Positions 1 to 8,599 of a stretch of 40,395 bases of DNA are shown piece by piece. How positions within the stretch are numbered: the stretch's first letter is position 1; each line of letters starts with the position of its first letter. Source of the stretch: Gammaproteobacteria bacterium (GTDB lineage: Bacteria; Pseudomonadota; Gammaproteobacteria; Enterobacterales; Permianibacteraceae); the NCBI GenBank assembly GCA_016182845.1, contig JACPFT010000026.1:1-40395 (forward strand). Reading direction: 5' to 3'. A model generated the notes under the pieces. That model worked only from the letters and a program-made list of their open reading frames with translations. It was not told the origin of the DNA and did no database searches. The position numbers were made by a program, and so were the translations under genes.

Positions 1-1
1 C

Positions 2-148
<147 letters not shown>

Positions 149-163
149 CCGGAATAACAGTAT

Positions 164-742
164 CTACGCGACTTCGACCAAGGCCTCCCGGCGCATGCCG
201 GCGAAGAGGGCCAGGGCGAACAAGGCCTCGATCGCCGCGCCGCTGAAGGCGCCCAGGGCGGGGGCCGCCTGCATCTTGGCCAGGGCATAACCGGCCCCGG
301 CCAGGACGGCGCCGCAGGCCCAGTAGAGGCGCATGCCGAACATCGTCGAGAAGGTGAGATAACGCCCGCCGATGACGAAGAGCATGGCCGGAAAGAACCA
401 TTCCAGGCGCAACAGGGACACGCCGTAGGCCAGCGGCAGGCAGAGGAGCATCCAGAAAGTGCTGGCCAGGGCCAGGGTTCCGAAGGGGTTTCCGGGGCTG
501 TGCTTGGCGGGGCGGCCCAAGAGCTTGAGCAGAAGCAGGGAGACCGGGTGGATCAGCATGCCGCCGATGAACAAGGCCCAGACGGCGCGCTCAGGCGAGA
601 CGCGTAGGGCGACGAGGCCGGCCACCAGCCAGGCCAGGGCCGAGACCAGCATGCCGGGGGCGCCGCCCAGGTAGGCATGGCGCATCTCGTGCTGGGCGGC
701 GGCGATGCTGGTGGAGGCGGTATCTAAGGACTTCGATGTCAT
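164..742 (-). CDS. DUF7010-like integral membrane protein
   Basis: About 192 residues with five or six hydrophobic stretches: an SALAWLVAGLVAL segment, ALFIGGMLIHPVSLLLLKLLG, a TFWMLLCLPLAYGVSLL segment, and two C-terminal segments. The segment order and the GGMLIHP motif recall the DUF7010 family of small membrane proteins, whose function is not known. There are two candidate starts, at 751 and 742. AGAGGA at 756-751 lies 8 nt before the ATG at 742 but overlaps the ATG at 751, so the shorter start is preferred. The gene follows dusC on the same strand after 47 nt and may be co-transcribed. Its 3' end abuts the IS110 end, but the C-terminus looks complete. Confidence 0.7.
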   Translation of the reverse strand: MTSKSLDTASTSIAAAQHEMRHAYLGGAPGMLVSALAWLVAGLVALRVSPERAVWALFIGGMLIHPVSLLLLKLLGRPAKHSPGNPFGTLALASTFWMLLCLPLAYGVSLLRLEWFFPAMLFVIGGRYLTFSTMFGMRLYWACGAVLAGAGYALAKMQAAPALGAFSGAAIEALFALALFAGMRREALVEVA

Positions 743-789
743 GGCGCTCATCCTCTGACTAGGGAAAAAGCCATAACATCGCTTATTTA

Positions 790-1725
790 TCAGGAGGATA
801 GCAACACCGCCGCCGCGAATTCCTCGGGCTTGGTGAGCCGGCGCGAGGCCTGGTAGAGCGCCTCGGCCTCCGGCCAGACCCCGCGCAGGTAGTTGAGCCA
901 TTGCTTGAGGCGGCCGGCGCGGTGGCGGGGCTCAATGGTGGCTTCCACCAGTTGCCAGTAGCGGGCCAGGGCCGGCTTGAGGCTGGACCAGGCCGGCAGG
1001 GCCATGGCGGGGTCGCGGATCATGTGGGCCAGATAGGGGTTGGCCACCATGCCCCGGCCGAGCATGAAGTCGGTGCAGCCGGATTGTTCGCGGCAGCGTG
1101 CCAGATCCTCGCGGTTCCAGATCTCGCCGTTGGCGACGACGGCCAGTTTCACCGCCTCGCGGATACGGGCGATTTCCTCCCAATAGGCGGGCGGGCGGTA
1201 GCCGTCGGTCTTGGTGCGGGCATGGACGGCCAGTTCGGCGGCGCCGCCGGCCTCCACGGCCAGCGCGCAATCCAGCATGCGCTCCCGGTCTTCATTGCCT
1301 AGGCGCATCTTGGCGGTGACCGAGATGTCCCGGGGCACGGCGGCGCGCACCGACCGGATGATTTGATGCATAAGCTCCGGCTCATCCAGGAGCACCGCCC
1401 CGCCGCGATGGCGGTTGACGGTCTTGGCTGGGCAGCCGAAGTTGAGATCGATGCCCTTGGGCTTCAAGGCCGCCAGGCGCGCGGCATTGGCGGCCAGGCA
1501 ATCCGGATCGGAGCCCAGGAGCTGCACGCGCACCGGCGTACCGGCGCGGGTCATGCTGCCGTTGTCCAGCTCGGGGGCGGTGCGGCGGAAGGTCCGGCCG
1601 GGAAGGACGGTGCCGGACACGCGCACGAATTCGGTGACACAGAGATCGACGCCGCCGATGTCGGTGAGGACCTCGCGCAGGATGGCGTCGAGTAGGCCCT
1701 CCATGGGGGCGAGTAAGAGGCGCAT
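790..1725 (-). CDS. dusC: tRNA-dihydrouridine synthase DusC
   Basis: A 311-residue FMN enzyme that reduces a specific uridine in tRNA to dihydrouridine using NADPH (U16 in the E. coli enzyme). The N-terminus MRLLLAPMEGLLD is the DusC version of the Dus start (LAPMEG). It is followed by VTEFVRV, QLLGSDP, the active-site segment DLNFGCPAKTVNRHRGG with the catalytic Cys, the phosphate-binding KMRLG and HARTK segments, and the FMN-binding VANGEI and MLGRGMVANP. The length equals the family norm. The frame stays open upstream to 1986, but that extension translates a repeat and has no Dus homology, so the ATG at 1725 is chosen. Divergent from yaeQ. Confidence 0.93.
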   Translation of the reverse strand: MRLLLAPMEGLLDAILREVLTDIGGVDLCVTEFVRVSGTVLPGRTFRRTAPELDNGSMTRAGTPVRVQLLGSDPDCLAANAARLAALKPKGIDLNFGCPAKTVNRHRGGAVLLDEPELMHQIIRSVRAAVPRDISVTAKMRLGNEDRERMLDCALAVEAGGAAELAVHARTKTDGYRPPAYWEEIARIREAVKLAVVANGEIWNREDLARCREQSGCTDFMLGRGMVANPYLAHMIRDPAMALPAWSSLKPALARYWQLVEATIEPRHRAGRLKQWLNYLRGVWPEAEALYQASRRLTKPEEFAAAVLLSS

Positions 1726-1752
1726 GGGCAGTAACCACGGGAAGAGCAAATG

Positions 1753-1842
1753 CCCGTTCGTCCTGAGCCCGTCGAAGGACGAATGGGTATTTCCTCGGGG
1801 ACTATCACGCTGTTCATGGTTCGACAGGCTCACCACGAACGG
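1753..1842. repeat. REP-like inverted repeat pair
   Basis: The first arm (1753-1787) is a hairpin, CCCGTTCGTCC, 13 nt, GGACGAATGGG. The second (about 1812-1842) contains ttcgacaggctcaccacgaac, a degenerate reverse complement of the core GTTCGTCCTGAGCCCGTCGAA. The same core recurs at 22529-22625 in this window, so this is a dispersed repeat. It lies between divergent dusC and yaeQ. Confidence 0.75.
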
Positions 1843-1936
1843 CTTTCTTGGTTCGCAACTGCGGGCTGAGTTTAGGCAGCAAGCCCTGCCATTGTACGGT
1901 ATTCTTGCGCCCTTCTTTCGCCTTCCCGGAACCGCC

Positions 1937-2470
1937 ATGGCCCTGAAAGCCACTATCTTCAAAGCTCGGCTCAATATCGCCGACATGGATCGGCAGTATT
2001 ATGCCGAACACAACCTGACCATCGCCCGCCACCCTTCCGAGACCGATATCCGCATGATGGTGCGCCTGGCGGCCTTCGCCTTCAATGCCGAGGAGTTCCT
2101 GGAATTCGGCAAGGGCCTGTCGGACGACGAGCCGGCGCTGTGGGCCAAGGATCTGACCGGCGAGGTGCAGACCTGGATCGAGCTGGGCCAGCCGGACGAG
2201 CGGGATATCCGCCGCGCCTGCGGCCGTGCGCGCAAGGTCGTGGTCTATTGCTACAGCGGCAATAGCGCCGGCATTTGGTGGCAGGGGATCATGAACAAGC
2301 TGCATGGCCTGAGCAATCTCTCGGTCTACGAGCTGGACCCGGAGGCCGTGCAGGCCCTGGCCGATGCCGTGGAGCGCAGCATGGACGTGCAGGTCTCCAT
2401 CCAGGACGGCGAGGCCCTGTTCAGCGTGGATGATGCCAGCATCACCCTGGTGCCCAAGCGCCTGCTCTGA
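1937..2470 (+). CDS. yaeQ: YaeQ family protein
   Basis: 177 residues, full length for the family. Family hallmarks are MALKATIFKARLNIADMDR at the start, then HNLTIARHPSETD, RMMVRLAAFA, the W-A-K-D-L block, and RKVVVYCYSGNSA. The YaeQ fold resembles PD-(D/E)XK nucleases, and an E. coli homologue was linked to suppression of haemolysin loss in rfaH mutants, but the biochemical role is unsettled. The frame is open upstream to 1415 only because it runs across dusC antisense. The ATG at 1937 begins the conserved domain. The next gene starts 10 nt downstream, so the two probably form an operon. Confidence 0.9.
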   Translation: MALKATIFKARLNIADMDRQYYAEHNLTIARHPSETDIRMMVRLAAFAFNAEEFLEFGKGLSDDEPALWAKDLTGEVQTWIELGQPDERDIRRACGRARKVVVYCYSGNSAGIWWQGIMNKLHGLSNLSVYELDPEAVQALADAVERSMDVQVSIQDGEALFSVDDASITLVPKRLL

Positions 2471-2480
2471 GGACCAACCC

Positions 2481-3392
2481 ATGCTGCCCCAAGCCCAGTC
2501 CGCCGCGCGCCTGCGCGAACTCCTGGCCCGGCCTGGGCTGTTGCGCATGCCCTGCTGCTTCGATGCCCTGTCGGCCAAGCTGGTGCAAGAGGCCGGCTTC
2601 CCCTTGAGCTTCATGTCCGGTTTCTCGGTGGCGGCGGCGCGCCTGGGACTACCGGACACCGGGCTCATCTCCTACGCGGAAATGCTCGATCAGGGGCGCA
2701 ATATCTGCGCCGCCGTGGACCTTCCGGTCATCGGCGATGCGGACACCGGCTACGGCAACACCGTGTCGGTGCAGCGCACGGTCTTCGGCTATGCTCAGGC
2801 GGGCTTCGCCGGGTTGATGCTGGAGGATCAGCTGGCGCCCAAGCGCTGCGGGCACACGCGCGGCAAGGAGGTCGTGGAAAGGGACGAGGCGCTGCGCCGC
2901 CTGGCCGCCGCCATCGAGGCCCGGGAGGTCCTGCGCGCCGCCGGCGGCGATCTGGTGATCATCGCGCGCACCGATGCCCGCGCCACGCGCGGCCTGGATG
3001 AGGCCATAGCGCGGGCACGAGCTTTCGCGGCCCTGGGCGCCGACATCCTCTTCGTCGAAGCGCCGCAGAACGTCGAGGAAATGGCACGGATCTGCGCCGA
3101 AGTCCCCGGCCACACGATGGCCAACCTGGTGGAGCAGGGCGACACGCCGGTCCTGCCGCCCGCCGAGCTGGAACGCCTGGGCTTCAAGCTGGCCGCCTAT
3201 CCCCTGAGCCTGCTGTCGGCGGCGGCGCAGGCCATGCGCCAGGCCCTGGCCGCGCTGCAGGGCGAGTGCCATCCGCAAGATCTGATGGCTTTCAAGGACT
3301 TGCAGAACTTGGTGGGTTTCGAGGCCTATGACGCAGCCTTGACGCGCCTGGAGGGACCCGGAATGGGAAAAAATCCCGGCCAAGACCGCTAA
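2481..3392 (+). CDS. isocitrate lyase/PEP mutase superfamily enzyme
   Basis: 303 residues with a phosphoenolpyruvate-mutase-type (beta/alpha)8 barrel. GDADTGYGN (D86, D88) is the Mg2+-binding signature, and LEDQLAPKRCGH (K121, C123, H125) carries the catalytic cysteine loop found in lyases of the group, such as methylisocitrate lyase. IIARTDAR and FVEAP follow in the expected order. Members split C-C bonds of 2-methylisocitrate, dimethylmalate or oxaloacetate, and the substrate cannot be assigned from motifs alone. No prpC or prpD lies nearby, so PrpB is not claimed. It starts 10 nt after yaeQ, and an ATG is present at 2481. Confidence 0.82.
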   Translation: MLPQAQSAARLRELLARPGLLRMPCCFDALSAKLVQEAGFPLSFMSGFSVAAARLGLPDTGLISYAEMLDQGRNICAAVDLPVIGDADTGYGNTVSVQRTVFGYAQAGFAGLMLEDQLAPKRCGHTRGKEVVERDEALRRLAAAIEAREVLRAAGGDLVIIARTDARATRGLDEAIARARAFAALGADILFVEAPQNVEEMARICAEVPGHTMANLVEQGDTPVLPPAELERLGFKLAAYPLSLLSAAAQAMRQALAALQGECHPQDLMAFKDLQNLVGFEAYDAALTRLEGPGMGKNPGQDR

Positions 3393-3549
3393 GTCCTCGC
3401 AATACGGAGCTTTTTCAGCTAATTACACTAGGTTCAGCCGGCTTGGGCATGGCAACGGGCACCCGCGGAGACGACGCGGCCCCCCGGGCGCCTCGCCCAG
3501 GCTGCGAACGAATCACTGTTGGAAGCCTACTACCGCAAGGGAGAATGGA

Positions 3550-4503
3550 ATGAATGCGCTAACCCGCATGGCCGCGCGCGTGGCCACGATCGTCGGCTTG
3601 AGCCTGGGGTTGCTGGCCGCCCCGCAGGCCCTGGCCCTGCCTTACAGCCACCTCTATGTCTTCGGCGACAGCCTGTCCGATCCGGGCAATGCCCAAGCCC
3701 TGACCGGCGGCGCCGTGCCCGTCAGCCCGGCCTATTACCAGGGCCATTTCAGCAACGGCCTGACCGCCTCCGAGCGCCTGGCCAGCTACATGGGCACGGG
3801 CGCCCACAACTACGCCATCGGCGGCGCGCGCACCGACAACGGCAATATCATTCCCGGCCTGCCGGGCCTGCAATACCAGGTCAACAACTTCCTGGGCGCA
3901 CCGCCGCCCGCCGATCCCAATGCCCTGTTCATGGTCTGGGCCGGCGGCAACGACTTCCTGTTCGGCGTCGCCGATCCGGGCGCTGCCATCGCCAATGCCG
4001 TGAACAATATCGCCGGCTCCATCCTGGCCCTGGCCTCGACCGGCGCCCAGCGCTTCTTCGTGCCCAATCTCCCCGACCTGGGGCTGACGCCCCTGGCCCG
4101 CTCCGGCGGCCCCGATGCGGCCCTGGGCGCGACCCTGATCGCCATGGCCTTCAACAGCGCCCTGGAATCGGCCCTGGGTCAGTTGGAAGCCGGCTTCGGA
4201 CTGGAGATCACCCGCTTCGACACCTTCGGTTTCATGCACCAGCTCGTCGCCGACCCGGCCGCCTACGGCCTCAACAACGTCGACGGCCAGTGCTTCAGCA
4301 CCAACGTCCTGACGCCCGGCGAAGCCTGTGCCGATGCCTCCGGCTATCTGTTCTGGGACGACGTGCATCCCTCCGCCGCCGCCCACCGCCTCCTGGCCGC
4401 CGCCTTCGCCCAGGCTCTGGGCGTGGCCGAGCCGGAGATGGCCGCGCTCATGGGCCTGGCGCTCCTGGGCCTGTTCCGGCTACGCCGCCGCGCCCTGGCC
4501 TGA
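3550..4503 (+). CDS. secreted GDSL lipase/esterase with PEP-CTERM-like tail
   Basis: 317 residues. A Sec signal peptide occupies about residues 1-29 (hydrophobic GLSLGLLAAPQALA). The SGNH/GDSL blocks follow: FGDSLSD (nucleophile S41), the NYAIGGARTDNG block, WAGGND (N134) and WDDVHP (D270, H273). The C-terminus has VAEPEMAAL (E294-P295), a hydrophobic helix and a terminal Arg cluster (RLRRRALA). That is the three-part architecture of a PEP-CTERM exosortase substrate, which suggests transient membrane anchoring and processing before release. No exosortase is in the window. An AAGGGAG ribosome site sits just before ATG 3550. It hydrolyses an ester, and the substrate is unknown. Confidence 0.88.
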   Translation: MNALTRMAARVATIVGLSLGLLAAPQALALPYSHLYVFGDSLSDPGNAQALTGGAVPVSPAYYQGHFSNGLTASERLASYMGTGAHNYAIGGARTDNGNIIPGLPGLQYQVNNFLGAPPPADPNALFMVWAGGNDFLFGVADPGAAIANAVNNIAGSILALASTGAQRFFVPNLPDLGLTPLARSGGPDAALGATLIAMAFNSALESALGQLEAGFGLEITRFDTFGFMHQLVADPAAYGLNNVDGQCFSTNVLTPGEACADASGYLFWDDVHPSAAAHRLLAAAFAQALGVAEPEMAALMGLALLGLFRLRRRALA

Positions 4504-4521
4504 GAGGCCTGCCGCTGGAAG

Positions 4522-4547
4522 AAGCCCCGGACCCCCGGGGCTTTTTT
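4522..4547 (+). terminator. rho-independent terminator of the GDSL gene
   Basis: A GC-rich hairpin (AAGCCCCGG and CCCCGGGGCTT arms) is followed by a run of T residues, starting 18 nt after the GDSL stop codon. Confidence 0.85.
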
Positions 4548-4565
4548 CATTCCGATCCCGTCCGG

Positions 4566-4713
4566 CTGAGAACCCGTTCAAGCTCTCGATCAAAGGATGG
4601 AGCGCAAGGCCGAAAGCGGCGAGAAAGCGGCGTTTACACGTAGCAAATGAGCATTTTGAGCCGCTTTCAACGCCGCGATACGCCTTTCAGCGAGAGCTTG
4701 AATGGGTTCTCAG
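4566..4713. repeat. MITE-like 148-bp palindromic element
   Basis: The ends are inverted repeats: CTGAGAACCCGTTCAAGCTC at 4566-4585 against a right arm ending at 4713 whose complement is CTGAGAACCCATTCAAGCTC. The first 23 bp match at 22 positions. Weaker inverted similarity (GAAAGCGGC) continues inward for about 60 bp. No coding capacity. The right terminus overlaps the stop codon of the puuB-like gene at 4710-4712. This layout suits a miniature inverted-repeat transposable element, but no target duplication was proven. Confidence 0.7.
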
Positions 4714-5990
4714 ACCCCCAGCCGATCCCGCAGGTCGTAATACCAGGCGCCCAGGGCCGTGAAGGGCACGCGCCACAGCCGCCCGCCCGGGAAGGGCAGG
4801 TGCGGCAAGCGGGCGAAGGCGTCGAAGCGCTCGGCCTGGCCGCGTAGGGCCTCGGCGAGGATGCGCCCGGCCAGGTGGGTATAGGTCACGCCGTGGCCGC
4901 TGCAGCCCTGGGAGTAGTAGATGCTCTCCCCCAGCCGCCCCACTTGAGGCAGGCGCGACAGGGTGAGCAGGAAGTTGCCGGTCCAGGCATGGTCCAGGCG
5001 TATGCCCTCGAGCTGGGGGAAGGTCTTCTCCAGCTTGGGGCGGATCATGGCCTCGATATGGGCTGGATCGCGGGCGCCGTAGACCACGCCGCCGCCATAG
5101 ATCAGGCGCTTGTCGGCCGAGAGGCGGAAATAGTCCAGCAGGTAGTTGCAGTCCTCGACGCAGAAATCCGAGGGCAGGACCTCGCGCCAGCGCTCCCCCA
5201 GGGGCTCGGTGGCCACCACCTGGGTGCCGCAGGGCATGGACTTGGCGGCGAGCTCGGGCACGAGCGAACCCAGATAGGCGTTGCCTGCGACGATGACATA
5301 GCGGGCGCGCACCAGGCCCTGCGCCGTGTGGAGGACCGGCGCCGCGCCGCGCGCGATGCGCGTGACCGCCGAATCCTCGTGGATGACGCCGCCCAAGGAC
5401 TCGAAGGCGGCGGCCTGGCCCTGGGCCAGCTTGAGGGGGTGGATATGGCCGCCGCTACGGTCCAGGAGGGCGCCCAGGTAGCGCTCCGTGCGCACCGCCG
5501 CGCGCGTCGCCTCGGCGTCCAGGAGCTCCAGCCGATCATGGCCGTAAGCTTCCCACAGGGCCTTCTGAGCCTCTAGGTGCTTGAGCTGCCTGGGGCTCAG
5601 GGCGGCGAACAGGCCACCGTCCTTGAGCTCGCAGTCGAAACCGTATTTCGCCACCCGCTCGCGGATGATCCGCCCGCCCTCGAAGGCCATGGCTCCCAGG
5701 ACCCGGGCGGCGTCGGGACCGTGGCGGGCCGCGATCACGTCGAGATCGCGGGAATAGGAGTTGACGATCTGCCCGCCATTGCGCCCGGAGGCGCCCCAGC
5801 CCACCCGCGCCGCCTCCAGGATACGCACCCTGAAGCCGGCCTCCGCCAAGTGCAGGCCCGCCGACAGCCCGGTATAGCCGGCGCCGACGATGGCCACGTC
5901 CGCCTCGGCCTCGCCCTCCAGGCGGGGCCGTTCGCGCTGGGGCAGGGCGGAGGCGGCGTAATAGGAGGGGGCGTGGGAAATGGGCGACAT
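4710..5990 (-). CDS. puuB: FAD-dependent oxidoreductase, gamma-glutamylputrescine oxidase-like
   Basis: 426 residues of the DAO/PuuB family. An N-terminal FAD dinucleotide fold reads VAIVGAGYTGLSAGLHLAE (residues 32-50). WGASGRNGGQIV and the LDRSGGHIHPLKLAQG block follow, then TGNFLLTLSRLPQVG and YYSQGCSGHGVTYTHLAG near the C-terminal FAD-contact region. PuuB oxidises gamma-glutamylputrescine to the aldehyde in the Puu pathway from putrescine to GABA. GabT at 20622 could act further down that route. The ATG at 5990 precedes the conserved start MSPISHAPSYY; an upstream ATG at 6044 adds unconserved residues. The TGA stop lies inside the terminal repeat of the MITE-like element, so the original 3' end may have been altered. 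No other puu gene is adjacent. Confidence 0.78.
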   Translation of the reverse strand: MSPISHAPSYYAASALPQRERPRLEGEAEADVAIVGAGYTGLSAGLHLAEAGFRVRILEAARVGWGASGRNGGQIVNSYSRDLDVIAARHGPDAARVLGAMAFEGGRIIRERVAKYGFDCELKDGGLFAALSPRQLKHLEAQKALWEAYGHDRLELLDAEATRAAVRTERYLGALLDRSGGHIHPLKLAQGQAAAFESLGGVIHEDSAVTRIARGAAPVLHTAQGLVRARYVIVAGNAYLGSLVPELAAKSMPCGTQVVATEPLGERWREVLPSDFCVEDCNYLLDYFRLSADKRLIYGGGVVYGARDPAHIEAMIRPKLEKTFPQLEGIRLDHAWTGNFLLTLSRLPQVGRLGESIYYSQGCSGHGVTYTHLAGRILAEALRGQAERFDAFARLPHLPFPGGRLWRVPFTALGAWYYDLRDRLGV

Positions 5991-6089
5991 AACAAACACT
6001 CTGTTAAATATATTCAACGACCCCTTGAAGCTTACCCCAGGCATGGCCTGACCGGAAGCCCCGGCGCGCTCGAGCTTCGCGATGCGGCG

Positions 6090-6108
6090 GCGCGGCGTGG
6101 CGCCGCGC
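6090..6108 (-). terminator. possible terminator hairpin after the first TonB receptor
   Basis: GCGCGGCG, 3-nt loop, CGCCGCGC forms an 8-bp GC stem just past the TonB-receptor stop. There is no U tract, so this is only a candidate. Confidence 0.3.
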
Positions 6109-6113
6109 GGGAT

Positions 6114-8450
6114 TCACTGGAATGCCATCTTGAATTCCAGTCCCCAGTACCTCGGCTCATGCAGATAGCCGGCACGGTTGTTGAAGTCGATGCCGCCCTC
6201 CAGCGCCGTCTCATTGGTGATATTGCGGCCGACCAGGGCCAGTTCCATTTTCGCCTTGTCGCCCGGCCAGACATAGCCGATGCGCAAGCCGCCTTCCAGG
6301 ACGGGGGCGCCCCGGTATTCCTTGGTCTCGTACAGGAAGAAGTTGAGTTCGCTGCGATAGGCCCAGTCGCTCAGGACATAAAGCTCGTCGCGCCCGAAAT
6401 CCCAGCCGTAGCGGACCGACAAGTCGAGTATCCATTCGGGTGACTGGGGCAAGGGATTGCCGTCGATCGATGCCAGGCCGGTCTCGGGGTCGACCGGATC
6501 GGTGACGGTGCAGTGCGCCTGACAGGTCGCCACGGCCAGGGAAGGATCGTTGATCTCGGTATGGTTATAGCTCAGGCCCGCCGACACGATGAATTTCGGC
6601 GTGAGCACGAGCTCGGCTTCCAGTTCGCCGCCATGGCCGATGGTTTCCTTCGCATTGAGCAGGCGCGCGGCATTGCCGACACCGCCGACGGCGGTCAATT
6701 GCTGGCCGTCGGTTCGGTAATGAAACAGGGCGGCATTGACGCGGGCGCGACGGTCCAGAAATTCGGACTTGAAGCCGATTTCATAGGACAGCAGGGTTTC
6801 CGAGTCGGCCGTCGTCGGCTGGCCGGAGAACAGCAGGTTGCGGCCTTGGATGCTGGGCGCGCGGTAGCCCCTGGCGACGCGCGCATACAGCGTCCGTTCG
6901 ACGTCGAGCCGATAGGAGGCGCTGGCATCCCAACTCAGCTGCGTGTCGTCGACCTCGGCGGCGGACAGGAAGGGCGGCGCGCCGAACGGCGATTGCCAGA
7001 GGTGCCCCCGCCACTTGCGCCCGTCCGAGGAGTAGCGCAGGCCAGCGACGGTGCTGAAATCCGGCGTCCATTCGTAATCGAGGGAGACGAATACGCCCCA
7101 GGAGGCGGTCTCCATGCTCTGGCGCGAAAAGCCGTTTTGCGCCCCGCCCGTCCGCGTGTCGAAGCTGAAATTCTCTATCGTCAGGTCCTCGTCGAACCAG
7201 AATGCCCCGACCTGATAATCCAGGGCGCCCCGCTCGTTGCTGGCCAGACGCAGCTCATGGGTCAGTTGCCGGTGATCGGGCATGCCGACCCCGGTTTCCG
7301 ACGGGTTGGGAATGAACCCCGGCCCCATGAAGGGCGTGAGCGCGTAGGCGCCGCTGTCGGCATCGCCGGCCGCGCAGGCCAGTCCGGCCGGGTCCAGGAA
7401 ACAGGCGCCATAACCGCCGTCGATATCGCCGACCGAGAAAATCCTCGCCGACTCATGGCCGCCGATGTAGAACAGGCTGGCGGAACCCAGGTCGTAGGTG
7501 AGTTTCAGGCTGCCGCCCCGCATTTTCACGGATTGGGTATTGCGCGCGGCGGCGTCCTGGTAAACCGTGTCGTGACGGAAGCCGTCGACGAGATCGTTGC
7601 TGCCCTTCTCGATGATGTTTGCCAGGAAAATACGCGAATTTCCGTCCAGATCGCGCTGGTGATAATTGAGCAGTAGTTCGAGATCCTCAACGGGTCTGAA
7701 GCTCAGTTGCGCGCGCGCCGCCTTGTCGTCATAGCCGCCAAGCTGGGCGCTCTTCTCGAACCCCGGCGCCCGGTTATCGATCCAGTTTTCCCTCACCTGG
7801 CTTATCGCCGAAAAGCGCGCCGCCAGCTTGTCGCCGAACGGCAGGTTCAGCGCGCCGTCTACATTGACGCTGCCGTAGTCGCCATAACCCAGGTTGAACC
7901 GGCCTTCAAGCTGCCGTGTCGGCTTACGCGATTCGAGCTTGACGATGCCGGCCGGCGTGTTACGCCCGAACAGCGTGCCTTGCGGCCCGCGCAGGACCTC
8001 GACTCGCTCCATGTCGAACATCGGAAAGCCCTTCAGCAACGGGTTTTCCAAGACCACTTCGTCCATGATCAGCGACACCGGCTGGGAAGCGATCAGGTCG
8101 AAGTCGGTATTGCCCATGCCGCGCAGATAAAAGCGGGGAAACGTCCGCCCGAATGAGGATTCGACCATCAGGCTGGGCAAGCGGAATGACAGCTGGCGCA
8201 CGTCGGCGCCGGACGCATTCAGAACCTCCAGGTCCTCGCCCTGCAAGGTGCTCACCGAAACCGGCACATCCTGCGCGTTCTGTTCGCGCTTCTGCGCCGT
8301 CACGATGACGTCGGCGAGCTGCTCCAGCGTGTAGTCGAAGACGTTGACCTCCTGCGCGGCGGCGGGCAGCGCGAGCCATAGCGCCAAACCGATGGGCAAC
8401 AGGCGGATATAGCGGACGAAACCACCCGGGCGACTCGGCATCTTTCCCAT
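6114..8450 (-). CDS. TonB-dependent outer-membrane receptor
   Basis: 778 residues. The signal peptide is at about 14-32 (LLPIGLALWLALPAAAQ). A TonB-box/plug start IVTAQKREQNAQDVPVSVS and plug motifs RLPSLMVESSFGRTFPRFYLRG and VEVLRGPQGTLFGRNTPAG follow, then a 22-strand-type barrel ending WGLEFKMAFQ with a terminal Phe-x-Phe-type signature. It belongs to the broad CirA/FecA-like class common in oligotrophic proteobacteria and imports a scarce ligand across the outer membrane using TonB energy. Nothing nearby defines the ligand. The ATG at 8450 is used; a second in-frame ATG at 8441 is possible. Divergent from the sulfatase-fold gene. Confidence 0.9.
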   Translation of the reverse strand: MGKMPSRPGGFVRYIRLLPIGLALWLALPAAAQEVNVFDYTLEQLADVIVTAQKREQNAQDVPVSVSTLQGEDLEVLNASGADVRQLSFRLPSLMVESSFGRTFPRFYLRGMGNTDFDLIASQPVSLIMDEVVLENPLLKGFPMFDMERVEVLRGPQGTLFGRNTPAGIVKLESRKPTRQLEGRFNLGYGDYGSVNVDGALNLPFGDKLAARFSAISQVRENWIDNRAPGFEKSAQLGGYDDKAARAQLSFRPVEDLELLLNYHQRDLDGNSRIFLANIIEKGSNDLVDGFRHDTVYQDAAARNTQSVKMRGGSLKLTYDLGSASLFYIGGHESARIFSVGDIDGGYGACFLDPAGLACAAGDADSGAYALTPFMGPGFIPNPSETGVGMPDHRQLTHELRLASNERGALDYQVGAFWFDEDLTIENFSFDTRTGGAQNGFSRQSMETASWGVFVSLDYEWTPDFSTVAGLRYSSDGRKWRGHLWQSPFGAPPFLSAAEVDDTQLSWDASASYRLDVERTLYARVARGYRAPSIQGRNLLFSGQPTTADSETLLSYEIGFKSEFLDRRARVNAALFHYRTDGQQLTAVGGVGNAARLLNAKETIGHGGELEAELVLTPKFIVSAGLSYNHTEINDPSLAVATCQAHCTVTDPVDPETGLASIDGNPLPQSPEWILDLSVRYGWDFGRDELYVLSDWAYRSELNFFLYETKEYRGAPVLEGGLRIGYVWPGDKAKMELALVGRNITNETALEGGIDFNNRAGYLHEPRYWGLEFKMAFQ

Positions 8451-8464
8451 CTCTTGTTTCGCGG

Positions 8465-8482
8465 GACAGGGGAGTTCCTGTC
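8465..8482. promoter_or_regulatory. small inverted repeat in the TonB-receptor leader
   Basis: GACAGG, 6 nt, CCTGTC forms a perfect 6-bp inverted repeat 15 nt upstream of the receptor start codon. It could be an operator half-pair or an mRNA hairpin. Function not shown. Confidence 0.25.
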
Positions 8483-8599
8483 ATAGCGGCTTGAGCTTCC
8501 TTGAGTAAAGCAGTCCGGTCCACGCTGTCAAAACGGCCGCGCCTATGGGGTCGCGCGGCGAATTGGCCCTACAATGGCGGTTTTGCCACTGCCGACGCC

